Below are positions 49,801 to 60,009 of a DNA stretch of 64,000 nucleotides, piece after piece (within the stretch, counting starts at the first letter, position 1; each line of letters opens with the position of its first letter). Position numbers and translations under genes: made by a program. Below the pieces are notes generated by a model. That model saw only the letters and a list, made by a program, of their open reading frames with translations. It did no database searches and was not told where the DNA came from. The stretch is from Trichomonas vaginalis G3 (lineage: Eukaryota > Parabasalia > Trichomonadida > Trichomonadidae). The stretch spans positions 33,138,082 to 33,202,081 of the forward strand of contig NC_067207.1 in NCBI RefSeq assembly GCF_026262505.1. The letters run 5' to 3'.

Positions 49801-50843
49801 TTTCTGTGCTGACGTGGTATTGTTTGTGTGCATATTCATGAACTGTTGAGGTTGTCTGGCTGTTTTGTGCAATGCCTGTGTCCTGTGTCATTGACGATGT
49901 AAATGTTTTAGGTTAGTCCTGGTGCATGCTCTCTTGGCAGGTTGCGGTGGTATATAGTCCACTAGCTATTATAATAAGTTTCCACCACTGGTATAAAGTT
50001 CCACCAGCTGCACATATGTTCCATCTGCAGCATATTCCTACCTACTTTTCGTTTTTTAAGAAACATTTACTAAGGCTGTTTTGGTCTGTTGTAACTCTTT
50101 TTTCTTGATTTCCACAAACAGTTGCTCTCAAGGCGTCATAGGCACTTTGAACGGCCTGGCTCGTTCTGCATCTGTTTATTTTGTCAGATTTTGTGCTACT
50201 TCTTTTAACTCCTTTGTTCGAAACCTTCAGACTTCAGTTCTTCAGAGATGAAAGTCGTTTCCACTAGTTCACCTTACTATGAAGAGCGTCGAAGGCGTTC
50301 TTAAGTCACATTGTTAAAGCTTCATTTGAACTGTCTTCATCCGCTTGATTTTTGTCCTTATTGACCCTATACTGGCTGCTTTAGCGTGGCTTGGCATCTA
50401 ACCAGTCATTGTTAGCTTTATATATTCTTGCGCTTTCATGGCCTTGATGGCTGCGTCGTTATTTACTTTCTTGTGCTAATTTCATACTGTACGGTTTGTT
50501 TGCAACTGCTATAAGTTTTTCTCCTTTACATTTGCTCAACTCTATTTATAGCTCATCGCTATCCATATATGTCTTCAGGGCTTTTTGTTTTCATCTCTTC
50601 ATCTTTCAGTACTTTATATTGAGTAGTATGTTTTTCAAATTTACAACATCTTGTTCATTTTTCTACTTCTAGCCTGCTTTCTCTGACACCTTTTTCGCAT
50701 ATTCCTCTGTACTTAGATTCTTTCAGTTTCTTCTTTCTTCTTTTCTCTACGTTTAACTCATTGGTTTGCTTTGTCTGTCTGTCCATAGTTAGTCGTTTCG
50801 TTTCACTATTTGCTTCTGTATGTCTATGTTTGACTTTTGACAT
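46897..50843 (-). pseudogene. Very long charged, coiled-coil Maverick-type gene
   Basis: Leftward coding-like sequence of nearly 4 kb (up to about 1300 codons). The N-terminal part from 50843 is Lys/Glu/Arg/Gln-rich (MSKVKHRHTEANSETKR). Next come repeats of the AFDAL/AYDAL type (about 50150-50290) and a Gln/Asn-rich part (49655-49891). A Lys/Glu/Ser linker follows (about 47900), and then a more ordered end (GFYYDINNYSIFFTHMKC at 47830, VAWNFLNVGEYQYAQKF near 47490). Size and architecture would suit a large virion or tape-measure-like protein, but no family was recognised. It is broken. Confidence 0.4.
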
Positions 50844-50849
50844 CTGTAA

Positions 50850-51326
50850 GATATTTGATTTTGAGTTGAACTCAAATTCATTTGACTTTGAGGTATAACT
50901 GTTACTCTGCAGCTCCCACCATAGCTCGCCATTTTCGCTAAAAGTAGCCGCTCTTAAACCTCACTCTGTGCCCACCAAGAACTCCCTGTTTCTAAAAGCC
51001 ATAGGGTTGCTTTACAATTCTTGCTGCATAGCCAACATATGGGTCATTCAGCGTTGTGGCAAAACTGTGTTGTGTTCATTTGACATTGATGTTTCAATCT
51101 CTCTTCCTCTCTTATCGTATATTCTTTACGAGCGTTACGTCGTGCATTTTAAGTGAAGTTAAAAAAGCGTTTTCGACAGATGTTTATATGACACTTTTTG
51201 TCAGCACAAAAACTACTCGTCAAACGTTGTCGCCGCTCGCGTCGCTGGGGTCGGTCCCTCCCTTGGTCTTGTCCATTTCTTCAGGGCTTAGAAGGCGCAG
51301 CCCCCTGGAAAGCCCCCATACCTGAC
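50850..51326. other. Junction between the second neighbourhood and copy C
   Basis: Contains an unusual GC-rich patch (51220-51325, with GTCGCCGCTCGCGTCGCTG and CGCAGCCCCC) in an AT-rich setting, directly next to the first capsid part of copy C. No gene is supported. Confidence 0.4.
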
Positions 51327-51578
51327 CTATAAATCTCTCTCCCATTTTATACGTAATGAATGTATTGTAAAGGTCCAACATATTTCACCAGGAGGTGAGA
51401 GATTGAATGTTACCCATGTGTTATCTTTAGCAGTTCCAGGTTGTGATGGAATCTTTGCGTCAGAATATTTTCTATTAGTGTCACCAATTTGAACTGCATT
51501 GTCTATGATATCGAAATATGAGCGAATCTGATGAATATGCTCTGCTGGAGTAAATTCGTTTAACTGTTCGTTCTGCAT
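51327..51578 (-). pseudogene. Capsid-like protein, N-terminal part (copy C)
   Basis: Starts MQNEQLNEFTPAEHIHQ, as at 13923. It has 83 open codons and ends at the junction with the GC-rich patch. The remaining part of this gene type lies at 55720-57060 on the plus strand. Confidence 0.65.
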
Positions 51579-51602
51579 GTATTTACTTCAGAAAAAATCT
51601 AT

Positions 51603-52035
51603 TTACTTCATTATTCTCACTCTTCTTCTTGGTATTCGTGGTGGAAGTTGTTTCTTGACATTTTCAATGAACTGTACATCTTCTTTTGTCTCGAACTTCT
51701 TTCATGGTGGGTCAGGGGTCTTTGACTCGGTTTGCTTTTCAATGAAATTCACGAACTTTGCAATAAGCTCTTGGTTCGTTATTGAAAAGTACATCTGGCT
51801 TCTTTTCTTCTTGTTCTTTTGGTTGGTCAGTTTGTACAGAAGGTTTTATATGGGCTTCGTGGGCTTCGCCCTGCCATGCACCTTAATGTTGTCGCTCTCT
51901 GTATTCGCTAATGGAACCTTTCTTTTTCTTACATATATTTACCATCTTTACTCTGACTTACATAATAGAAAGGATGTTGTATTCCTCTGGCGTCATTTAA
52001 TATAATAGACTCTCGTTCTGATTTTGACAAGCTCA
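51603..52035 (-). pseudogene. Maverick unknown, 145-residue type (copy C)
   Basis: Starts MSLSKSERESIILNDARG and ends in a basic RRRVRIMK-type string 25 bases before the capsid start. The middle is acidic and Gln/Pro-rich. It contains a GGCTTCGCCC duplication (51859-51880) not seen in copy A. The function is unknown and it is broken. Confidence 0.5.
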
Positions 52036-52074
52036 TTTTACATCGGTTAAAGTTTTAATTTATTTTTTATCTCA

Positions 52075-52342
52075 GTCAAATGACTCAGCAAATCCTACGG
52101 ACAAGGCCCAAGGGGTCATAGATGTTGAAGCATTGAAGAAAGAAATTCGTGAACAAATTTTATCCGAACTGAAGAACAAAACCAGAACAAAAACCAGAGA
52201 GACCAAAGAGAAAAACTTAGTGAAAAACAACTAGCTGCATTAGCTGCTGGAAGACAGAAGAACCCACGTTTGCTGGCGAAAAAAGCTAGAGAAGAAGAAA
52301 GCAAAGGAAGAACAAAAAGCAAGAAGCTGAAGCAAAGAAAGA
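52075..52342 (+). pseudogene. Lys/Glu/Ala-rich basic protein (copy C)
   Basis: Reads SNDSANPTDKAQGVIDVEAL, then a helical charged stretch with EKQLAALAAGRQKNPRLL and a Lys/Glu/Ala tail. It is likely a coiled coil or a nucleic-acid-binding core protein, by composition. It precedes the MYRQIPL gene by about 25 bases. It is broken. Confidence 0.5.
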
Positions 52343-52369
52343 GTAAATGTTTATTTTTATCCAAACTAA

Positions 52370-53205
52370 ATGTATAGACAAATACCTTTATCTGTTGCGT
52401 TCAGTAGTGAAAACCCTGACGTCAAAATAAAGGGGAACAGAGTAACGTTTAAGTTTCCAACAGACTGGATTGTGAACATAAATGAAGAGAAGTACATTGG
52501 CATAACATCTATGTATATAACACGTGCTTTCAGAAAGGTTGACTTTATACTTCAAGTCGAGATAGAAAATGACGAACAGTCTTTAAGCGCCCCAAAAACA
52601 TTCACATATACAAATACTTTAAAGACGATACAACATTGTTGCAATGTATGATTTCATTTAATGAGATGTTCGAGAAAAAGTTCAATATTGAAGTACAACT
52701 TTACAGCCTTTACGTGAGTTTCTTGCACAACTGAAAGAAGAGGGTAGTCAGCCACAACTTATAGACTTTCATTATGAATTTAATGAAAATGAAGATGGAA
52801 CTCATGACTGTCAGTTTGTATATATCACCATTCAATGAAGTCGCTAAAAAGAAAGAAAATCCATTACGTATAAGGTTTCAAATCTCTGAACCCAATGAAG
52901 ACTTCAAGAATGTTTTCAATTATGATGCAATACTTCCGAGGAAAAATGAATTTTCAAAGATTGTAACACCTGGCATTTGGGATAGAAAGCAAGCTATATT
53001 ATATTCAAACTAAAGTAAGGGAGTTGAAAATGAGTTCATTGGTCATACAAGAAACTTCACACTGTCCAAATCCTAAGTATTACAAGCTTACTGGCTTCAA
53101 TCGTGAGTTTTGGATAGACATGTTCTCCACTCCATGACCATAAGTGCCAGTAGTGTCTTACCTCCAGATGGGAAAGATTGTTTTACATTGAAGCACAATT
53201 GTTAA
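52370..53205 (+). pseudogene. Maverick unknown, MYRQIPL type (copy C)
   Basis: Starts MYRQIPLSVAFSSENPDVKI, keeps an open N-terminal 93 codons, and has a C-terminal region from 52774 with IRFQISEPNEDF. It ends PPDGKDCF before a stop at 53203-53205. It is about 280 residues and beta-rich. Next to the capsid gene it would suit the smaller single-jelly-roll (penton-type) capsid protein, but I see no motif that proves it. It is broken. Confidence 0.5.
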
Positions 53206-53229
53206 ACTCTACAATAGCTGTATTGTAAA

Positions 53230-53270
53230 TGACCACATAGGCTTCGCCCATGCCCTAGCGGCTTATTTTT
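53230..53270. other. GC-rich insert TAGGCTTCGCCCATGCCC
   Basis: A short GC-rich string in the convergent spacer between the MYRQIPL gene and the polymerase end. It is absent at the matching place in copy A (about 12285). It resembles the GGCTTCGCCC words at 51859-51880 and 27688. Confidence 0.45.
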
Positions 53271-53308
53271 ATCACAAATGACCTCATTGCTGACAAAAAT
53301 AAATGACC

Positions 53309-55715
53309 TCAGAACTTCAACTTACGAATAAAGCTTGTTTTAGGCGTTATTGAAAAGTTGAACTTTTCAGCAAAGCAAGGTTGACATGACTTACATAAGT
53401 CGAATGCAATCTCTTGACCATCATAAAGTGCTTTGTAAAGTTTCATTAAACTGAACTCAGAGTCTTTGTCATATGTTCCAACAGGTATGTGAATGTTCTT
53501 ATCTTCATTGTAATAGCATTGTATAGCTTCAGGAAAATTTCATTAGCGGTTAAAGCAATAACATCTTGCTTCACGCCTTTCATTCTGCAGTGAAATGCAA
53601 CTTCATTAAATCATTCGTGAGTAAGTCTATGTAGGTCTTCTTTCCACAGAAATACTTTTATAAGCTAAACTTTGTTTTCCAGTGTTATTTCTGCAATCGC
53701 TATGAAATTGACCAAGGTTCTTTCCTATTAGTTCTCTACCGTATCTCTTCTTAAACTCTGCTGCAAGCTTTGGGATGTCTTCATTATATAAGTGCATACT
53801 GTCGGTATCCTGGTAAAATATTTGAAGACCCATGTCCTCTGCAGTACAGAATACTTCATTCATAATACTTTTGACATAGACAGAATATTAAACACAAGTG
53901 GACAGAAGTTAAAGTGTCTGCAAATGCTTTTCGTTAGCTTGAAAATAGTTTTATCTGAACCATCCAAACCTTCGAACTTCACTATATGGTTGTAATTTCT
54001 TATAGCATATCTTATAGCATCTTTGTCATCTACTATGGTTATTTTTGACTCAATAGGAGATAGAATAGTTTTGCCATAAATGCTGTTCAGAATGAGTTTT
54101 ATAATTTCTTGTAAGGGGTTTTCTTCTTTCTTATACTTTAACCTTAACTCAAACAACTTCTTTACTTCATCTCTTATTCTCATATCTCTGTTTCCATCGT
54201 AATAGTATCCTTGCAACACTTCACATTTGACACCTTGATATTTATGAGTCTTGTAATGTTATATGGTCAACATACATGAGACAGCAAGTGTTTGAACTTC
54301 TTGGCGGTAAGTTCTGGATTTAGTTCAGGGTCGCAAACTATTAAATGAAAGTGTCTGGGTATACCAATCTCTGTTATCTTAATGAGAACAAAGAAGCCAG
54401 ACATAAACTTTCACCAATGGGTTCCTTTTGGTCATCATTCGAATAAATGTTCATGAGATACTCTGTGTTAACATTCTTCCTTCAATACTTTTGGAATACC
54501 TTCTAAAGTATAAAGTCTTGCTATAGTGAAGATATAATGAAACAGTGTCGAAGTCAGCAATGAGTTTCTTTTTGCTCTTTTGTTTCATGTTATCTGACAA
54601 CATACATCTTCCACCTTGAATGATCTCGAAATAATTCTCTTGGTTTATTTGAGAGGTCATAAAGATTCCATTCGGGATATACTCTGCTCAAAACAATTTG
54701 TTAGCAATAGAACAAATACTAACGTAGTCATAAACGTTTAAATCAAACTCTTTCAAAAGTCATTGCGGAACTTTACAAACCTTCTCTTAAAATTCTTACA
54801 TCTTGTTTGCAGTAAAACGTGCTATTATTTTTCTAAGTCGAAGTGGTTCTCATCTATTTCTGCAACCTTTTGATGGAATCTATGTTTTCATAAATGTATC
54901 TGCATCCCGTAAACTTACAATGCTTCAGAAATGACACCAGTTCTGTTGCATTTGCTAACAAAACACTGCTGATAGTTTATATGGAAATACTTCTTCCTCG
55001 GTCTGTTTTCGTAAGTTAAACATACAGAAAATAGTTTAAATATCTATTAAATGAGCAAGTTAAAAAGTCTTGCTTCATAATAAAATGCACAGCATAATCA
55101 CCTTGTTAAAAAATCACCCATGAAAAACCAGTTATATCATACATGCGTGAACCTCTTAATGATGGGAATTATGCCTAAAAATCCATTCATCTCTATCATG
55201 TGAATAGGGAGATGCAGGTAGATGAAGTATGTCATAACTGAGGTTGTGAAAATATATTAAACTCTTGTCAGGGAGTCTTTCCAAAAATTCTGTTGCACAG
55301 TTTTGACCCCAAATGCTTTTCACTCAACTGAACATCTTCACTGTCATAACAGATGTTAAAAGCTTTATGAAGCCATCCGTATACACTCAAAGTCAGCAAA
55401 GAAAACGTACTCAGGAATGAATTACATTTAGCTTTATTACTTCTTTTGACTCTGCTTTCTTCTTCAGTTGTACACAATACTTTGGAGCATATGTCAAATC
55501 TTAAATGGTGCAAGGTTCTGTTTTATATAAGTAGTAATAGTATATGTGAAAAGTTCTCCATAAGAAATAGGTTCGAAATTGCACTCCCACAATGTTTCAT
55601 CTAACATCCCATAACGGTGTTTCTATCATATACAGACTACATATTTATCTTCTCTTTGTATAAATCTTCATCTGTTTCTCAATGTTCATTCCACCACAAG
55701 CTTTGAGAATTATCT
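53309..55715 (-). pseudogene. Family B DNA polymerase, exonuclease and polymerase part (copy C)
   Basis: Leftward part of the Maverick polymerase. The exonuclease region lies near 55250-55430, motif A (DFDTVSLY) near 54545, motif B (NSIYGKT) near 54080 and motif C (YQDTDSMHLY) at about 53790-53815. The stop is at 53309. The sequence is close to 9900-12218 of copy A. The N-terminal part lies apart at 58490-59158. It is broken. Confidence 0.8.
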
Positions 55716-55719
55716 CTCA

Positions 55720-57060
55720 ATGGAAGGTCAATTTATTGTAGATAAAGAAATTGGTTCAGGTTCCAATAAAACAAACCCACCAGGATTTTGGATTGGTTTC
55801 GATGACGCTTTCTATGCAGTTGCTGGATATCAAATCCTTGCAAATGGTCGTATCGTATATTCTCAAGACAACGCAAGAGAAGAAGCATATATAACTTCAA
55901 ACTCACAAACTACCGAACAAATAAAGAAAGTCGATGTTTTTTCAAAGACTCGACATAAAGATGTATGGAGTCATTCGGGAACATGCAGAACAGGACAAAT
56001 TGTTGGTGGTCCAATTACAGCAGGAAAATCATTTGATTTTAAGCTTCGTTTAAGAATTCCTGTTAGAAGATTCCTTCCATTAGAACCTATTCGATTTATT
56101 CCAGCTTTTGCAGGAAACATTCAGCTTAAAGTAAAGTTCAGTAGCGACGCCTTACAATGCACATCTATATCTGTAAATGATATCATTGCTTTCAATCCAA
56201 CTCTTAAAGTTGCATTTGCTTCAGGTTCAAATCCACCGACAAATAAATTTGTTCCATGGAATGAACCATTCACTATGATAACGAGTGCAACTGAAGCTAG
56301 TGGAACAGTTACTATTACAACTGTAACCCAGCAACTATTTCGAACAAAGATGGATTTTAATGAATGTTTTATTCATCCAAAGTCATTCTCTTTAGACCCT
56401 AACATTTATACAGAACTTGTAGAACATTATACAAACGAGGCTTTATGTTTTCCTGTTAAAGTTATGGATTGGATTCCTATGGATGGTTCATTCTCAAAGA
56501 ATACAGATAGTTCAAGTGCAACATTTACAGCAGCTTATACGCCTATTAATGTTAAAAGTATTTGGGCACTATTTAGAAAGAAAGACAACTATTATGTTAA
56601 TTTTGAGAACCCTAAGTTTAAATATCTTCAGCTTTCCATGGGAGCTTATGGAAATATGCCTGCAGAACCTGAAAAATCATATGGACCTGTATTTTATGAA
56701 ATGGTTGCGAACGCTTGCAATACAAACAATGATATGATTGGATTTAATGAAGATGTTATGAGGTCATTGGTGGATGATGGTAGTGTGGAACATAAATGGG
56801 ATAGCTATGACAACACACATTTCTTATGTGGTTTTCCAACAGAAGTGGACTTTTGCTTCCAGCAAGGTCAAACATCTACTGCTCCAATAACATACAAATT
56901 GTCTGTTAAAGGACCTATTGAACTAGCAACAGAAAATGTACCAAAGCCACTTATTGGATTTATGAGGGATTGTTGCTTTGCAATACAAGTAAGACAGTCA
57001 GGCATACCAATAATAAGACTTGACGACTATAACTTAGCAGCGGACGACAGTGAGGAATAA
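55720..57060 (+). pseudogene. Capsid-like major structural protein, larger part (copy C)
   Basis: An open frame of 446 codons starting MEGQFIVDKEIGSG and ending DDSEE. It is beta-rich, has no membrane segment or catalytic motif, and contains a GFWIGFDDAFYAVAGYQ string near the start. Length and context fit the Maverick double-jelly-roll capsid protein, the building block of the icosahedral shell. That is inference from position and family knowledge. Copy A shows that the gene normally also has about 80 codons upstream, here found at 51327-51578. Confidence 0.7.
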
Positions 57061-57090
57061 AGGATGAACGTTTATTTTTAAAGCTTATAA

Positions 57091-57561
57091 ATGAGTTCTT
57101 CATCAAGCTCTCGTGAACCTTCACCATCTGTGAAACAAACTTTACCAAACGATTATGGAGCACCTATTGAATATTTCTTACGAGCTGCACAATGGCAAAG
57201 AGCAGTCTCACCAAGGTTAGGTGTTCCACCAGCTCCTGTCAAAAATAGCATTTGGTCAAGTCCTTATATAAGATATGGTCTCCCACTAGGTTTGCTAGCT
57301 ACAGCAGGAGCAGTAATGATGTTGAAAAGAAACAAAGCAAATGTTATAAATAATACTGAAGTAGCTGAATTTGAACAAACTCCGACACCATCGCCAAAAC
57401 CAACGTCAAAACCAACGCCTTCACAAACAACACCTTCAATGACTCCTGAACCTATGAAAGTACAAACTCCTGTTCAAAAGTCAACTCCAAAACCGACTCC
57501 AACATTTAAACCAGAACCTACTCCTCAAATAAATCGTAAAACTCCTGCGTTTCCTTACTGA
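57091..57561 (+). CDS. Single-span membrane protein with Pro/Thr-rich tail (copy C)
   Basis: An intact frame of 156 codons, 30 bases after the capsid-like gene and in the same direction. A Ser-rich N-terminus is followed by a segment with NDYGAPIEYFLRAAQWQRA. One clear membrane span (YGLPLGLLATAGAVMML, about residues 73-89) is followed by a basic stop-transfer LKRNK. The last 60 residues are a low-complexity tail of Pro, Thr, Lys and Ser ending TPAFPY. It could anchor in an inner particle membrane or the host membrane. The function is unknown. Confidence 0.65.
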   Translation: MSSSSSSREPSPSVKQTLPNDYGAPIEYFLRAAQWQRAVSPRLGVPPAPVKNSIWSSPYIRYGLPLGLLATAGAVMMLKRNKANVINNTEVAEFEQTPTPSPKPTSKPTPSQTTPSMTPEPMKVQTPVQKSTPKPTPTFKPEPTPQINRKTPAFPY

Positions 57562-57609
57562 AAAAATAATGTTAGTTTTATTTTATTTGAACATTTTATT
57601 TAGAGTAAA

Positions 57610-57844
57610 ATGACGACTAAAGTCACTGAAGCAATGAAACAAAAATTTTTGGTAGAATACATTAAATCAGGAGCGGTTCCAGAAGGTTTTTACGTTCATA
57701 CTATGAAGGATGGTAGAGTTCAGTTTAGAAAGATAAAGCAACCATTAGATAAGAAGGAATTTTGAGAAGATTAAACTTCATGAGGACAACATTGCTGAAC
57801 TTAAGAAGAAGTTAGAAGAGTTGGAGAAAGGAAGAGAGTTATAA
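57610..57844 (+). pseudogene. Small charged unknown MTTKVTEAM (copy C)
   Basis: Starts MTTKVTEAMKQKFLVEYIKS, with a GFYVHTMKDGRVQFRKIKQP middle and a Lys/Glu-rich helix before a stop at about 57844. It sits behind a T-rich leader ending TTTAGAGTAAA. The function is unknown. Confidence 0.5.
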
Positions 57845-57860
57845 AGTAATGAATTCAACA

Positions 57861-57909
57861 GGGTGAAAAAACAGGTGAAAAAAGAGGTGAGATCTCACCA
57901 CTTCACCTA
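57861..57909. promoter_or_regulatory. GGTGA repeat and GGTGAGATCTCACC palindrome
   Basis: Two GGTGAAAAAA units lead into GAGGTGAGATCTCACC, then CTTCACCTAAATTTATTTTTG. The same arrangement lies at 60945-61013 and 62085-62143 in copy C and at five places at 34.3-37.0 kb. It is always outside genes and often just after a gene end, so it may form a hairpin that ends transcripts or bind a factor. This is inference. Confidence 0.6.
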
Positions 57910-58006
57910 AATTTATTTTTGCGCTATGTTTTCATACGTGTGGGTGGTGATATCATTAATTTTTAAGTTTATTTTTTATTTTATTTTTTATTTTATTTTT
58001 ATATAA

Positions 58007-58327
58007 ATGACGAAAACTATTGAGATAACAAACTACAACGGTCATGAGTTCAAGAATTTGTTCTTCGTTCCTCGTGAAAATACATTCTATCAGATACGAG
58101 GGAGAAAGGGTAAAGTTAGTTTGAGCGTTTATGAAGGAATGAAGAATGGAAAGTTTATACAAGCATATGATACAAACGGTAAGCGTGTTTCATTAGCTTT
58201 GTCAAAACTTACAGGTATAAACTATGACAGTGATTTTGACCTATATGAAGAAGAAAGTGAGTCAGAAGATTATGAGCTGTTATATGAAGCACAGCAATGG
58301 GAGGAGTTGCAATACTTTTGTAAGTGA
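58007..58327 (+). CDS. Maverick unknown, 106 residues (copy C)
   Basis: An intact frame starting MTKTIEITNYNGHEFKNLFF after a leader of repeated TTTTATTTTA units. Short beta-like N-terminal half, then a strongly acidic end (EEESESEDYE). A related stretch lies at 16420-16740. It is the last gene before the terminal-type sequence. The function is unknown. Confidence 0.6.
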   Translation: MTKTIEITNYNGHEFKNLFFVPRENTFYQIRGRKGKVSLSVYEGMKNGKFIQAYDTNGKRVSLALSKLTGINYDSDFDLYEEESESEDYELLYEAQQWEELQYFCK

Positions 58328-58369
58328 GAACGTTTATTTTTACATTAGTGAGGTGAAGTGGTTGGCGGC

Positions 58370-58500
58370 TTTGTAAATATTTAAGGTTAAGTTAGTGTTG
58401 TCGTTTGTGTTGTAAAATATACGTTAACGGTTTTGTAAAGTGTCAAATTCACAAGTATTGCGTACGGAGGAACGCAGTGCCGCTGTACACGACTTAGGGA
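58370..58500. repeat. Terminal-type sequence shared with copy A
   Basis: The string around GTAAAGTGTCAAATTCACAA (about 58434-58454) and following bases to about 58510 match 16820-16915. In copy C it runs straight into the N-terminal polymerase part, and this is one of the two unusual joins of this copy. Confidence 0.55.
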
Positions 58501-59158
58501 TACTAACTAACGTAGAACATTCATACTTTCCACCAAGTTTATAACATACCATCCATCTCTCTTGGGAGTTTATTTTAATTTTCTCTAAGAGTCTCATGAA
58601 AACCTTACCGAAATGTTTGTGTAAGTAGTCTCTGTTTGGTTCATCTAAAGCTTCGATGTTAAAGTCAATGAGTCTATTGCCTGACTTCACATTTCTCTTC
58701 CTATTCTCTTCATCTTTCTTTAACCATCTCTCACCTTCTTTTGGTTTGTCGTCAATGGAACGAATGACATCGTTAGCTTTGCGAACTTGTTCTATAGCGC
58801 TCTTAAACATCTCTCTTCTCTGTTGTTTCAGTGTGTCGTCTCTTCTTCTTGTTTCACCAACGTTTGCATTTGTTATGTCAAACATTTCTCTTCTTACTTC
58901 ATGAGGTACTGAACGTCTATGATATAAGTCAATAGCAACGTCATTTAAAGGAAATGCTCTTGCATGGACTTCGTCTCGCCGCGGTTGCAGCTTTATGAAC
59001 TCATGAATTCTATCATAACTTATTGGACCATTATAGTCTTTAATGAAGTCAGCGAGTGCTTTTTTGTTTGTTGCGTAATGCTTTGCAACATCTATGTTAG
59101 CTTCTGTTAGAAGTTGTTTTATTTCCGAGTGTTCTAACTTAGACAACTTCCGATACAT
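58490..59158 (-). pseudogene. Family B DNA polymerase, N-terminal extension (copy C)
   Basis: Starts MYRKLSKLEHSEIKQLL at 59158, preceded by a T-rich leader. About 220 open codons, mostly charged helical sequence, with repeated PHEVRREMFD-type strings. This region precedes the exonuclease domain in Maverick polymerases. In other elements the N-terminal extension has been linked to protein priming. The rest of the gene type lies at 53309-55715. Confidence 0.7.
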
Positions 59159-59246
59159 CTTTAGTAGGAAATAAAAAATATTTTTTGAAAAAATTAGATT
59201 AGATTTTTTTAAGTTATTTTTCAAAATAATTTAATATTTTTATTTA

Positions 59247-59720
59247 ATGAAACACATGCAAGATTGCAAGTTCTTTTCATACAATGCTCTCGCTACTGCC
59301 ATCAAGAATGAGTTCAATAATGCTTCAAATGTTAATGTTATCTTTAACAAGAAGTTTGTGAAAGAATCTAAGTTTGGTCAGTATGTCAGACCATTAGCTA
59401 TCGTCATTGACCGCAAACGTTATACTTCACAAGAGTTAGCAGTAGTTTTGAAACAAAAGAGTTTCTTCGTGAATGTCAAAGATACTCATTATACTGTTAT
59501 AAAGAACTCTAATATTGACTTCTTCAGTATTGCTTTAAATCTTTCCGAACAGAAAGAATATAAGAAGGGTGAAATAAATGTGAAATATTATCCTTCATCT
59601 CTGAAGACAATAACGAACAAAGATGTTATACAAAAGTTCTTACCAAAGGTTGAAGAAGCTTCTATTGACATTGACGAAGGAAGTGAAATGGTTGAAGAAA
59701 TAGACCCTGACGTCATTTAA
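59247..59720 (+). CDS. Maverick unknown, 157 residues (copy C)
   Basis: An intact frame, MKHMQDCKFFSYNALATAIK to DPDVI. It starts 88 bases from the polymerase start on the opposite strand, so the two leaders face away from each other. The protein is mixed alpha/beta with an acidic end (VEEASIDIDEGSEMVEEID) and no membrane segment. Homologues are at 7322-7791 and 18970-19460. The function is unknown. Confidence 0.65.
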   Translation: MKHMQDCKFFSYNALATAIKNEFNNASNVNVIFNKKFVKESKFGQYVRPLAIVIDRKRYTSQELAVVLKQKSFFVNVKDTHYTVIKNSNIDFFSIALNLSEQKEYKKGEINVKYYPSSLKTITNKDVIQKFLPKVEEASIDIDEGSEMVEEIDPDVI

Positions 59721-59738
59721 GCAAAAATATATTTTTGG

Positions 59739-59954
59739 TTAGTCTTCATATCGATATTTTACAACAATTCCCCAATGTATAAACTTTTCATACGCTTTTT
59801 CATAAGCTTTATATACCTTCAGAAATTTTGCATAATCTTTAGAAGCATTTAGATATTGTTTAAATGCTTTGTATGTCTTCAGAAATTTTGCATAATCTTT
59901 TACATGTTGTTCGTTCTCTTCTTCTGTCATGAGTTCCGAATATTCTAAATTCAT
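59739..59954 (-). CDS. Small Tyr/Lys-rich repeat protein, 71 residues (copy C)
   Basis: An intact frame starting MNLEYSELMTEEENEQH. The core is a duplicated unit, DYAKFLKTYKAFKQYLNAS followed by DYAKFLKVYKAYEK, also visible in DNA as a direct repeat with a 60-base period (59819 and 59879). It is predicted helical. It converges on the 157-residue gene with 18 bases between stops. The function is unknown. Confidence 0.6.
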   Translation of the reverse strand: MNLEYSELMTEEENEQHVKDYAKFLKTYKAFKQYLNASKDYAKFLKVYKAYEKAYEKFIHWGIVVKYRYED

Positions 59955-60009
59955 GTTCTTTCATATGAGATAAAATTTTATAAAAAAAATAAAATTAGCT
60001 TAGATTTTT

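Larger units (their letters stand above)
28968..51326. mobile_element. Second, diverged Maverick neighbourhood, broken
   Basis: About 22 kb holding a packaging-ATPase-like gene, two putative structural genes, one 321-type and one KilA-N gene, tandem-repeat blocks, and several leftward genes with T-rich leaders of the Maverick type. The polymerase and integrase were not recognised, so the limits are uncertain and more than one element may be mixed. Gene content differs from copies A-C apart from the 321-type and KilA-N genes, so it is likely another family or a mosaic. It has many breaks. Confidence 0.6.

Noticed and set aside
51577-52005. Hydrophobic 142-codon plus-strand frame
   Set aside because: It is the shadow of the leftward 145-residue-type gene, whose homologue in copy A is read on the corresponding strand.
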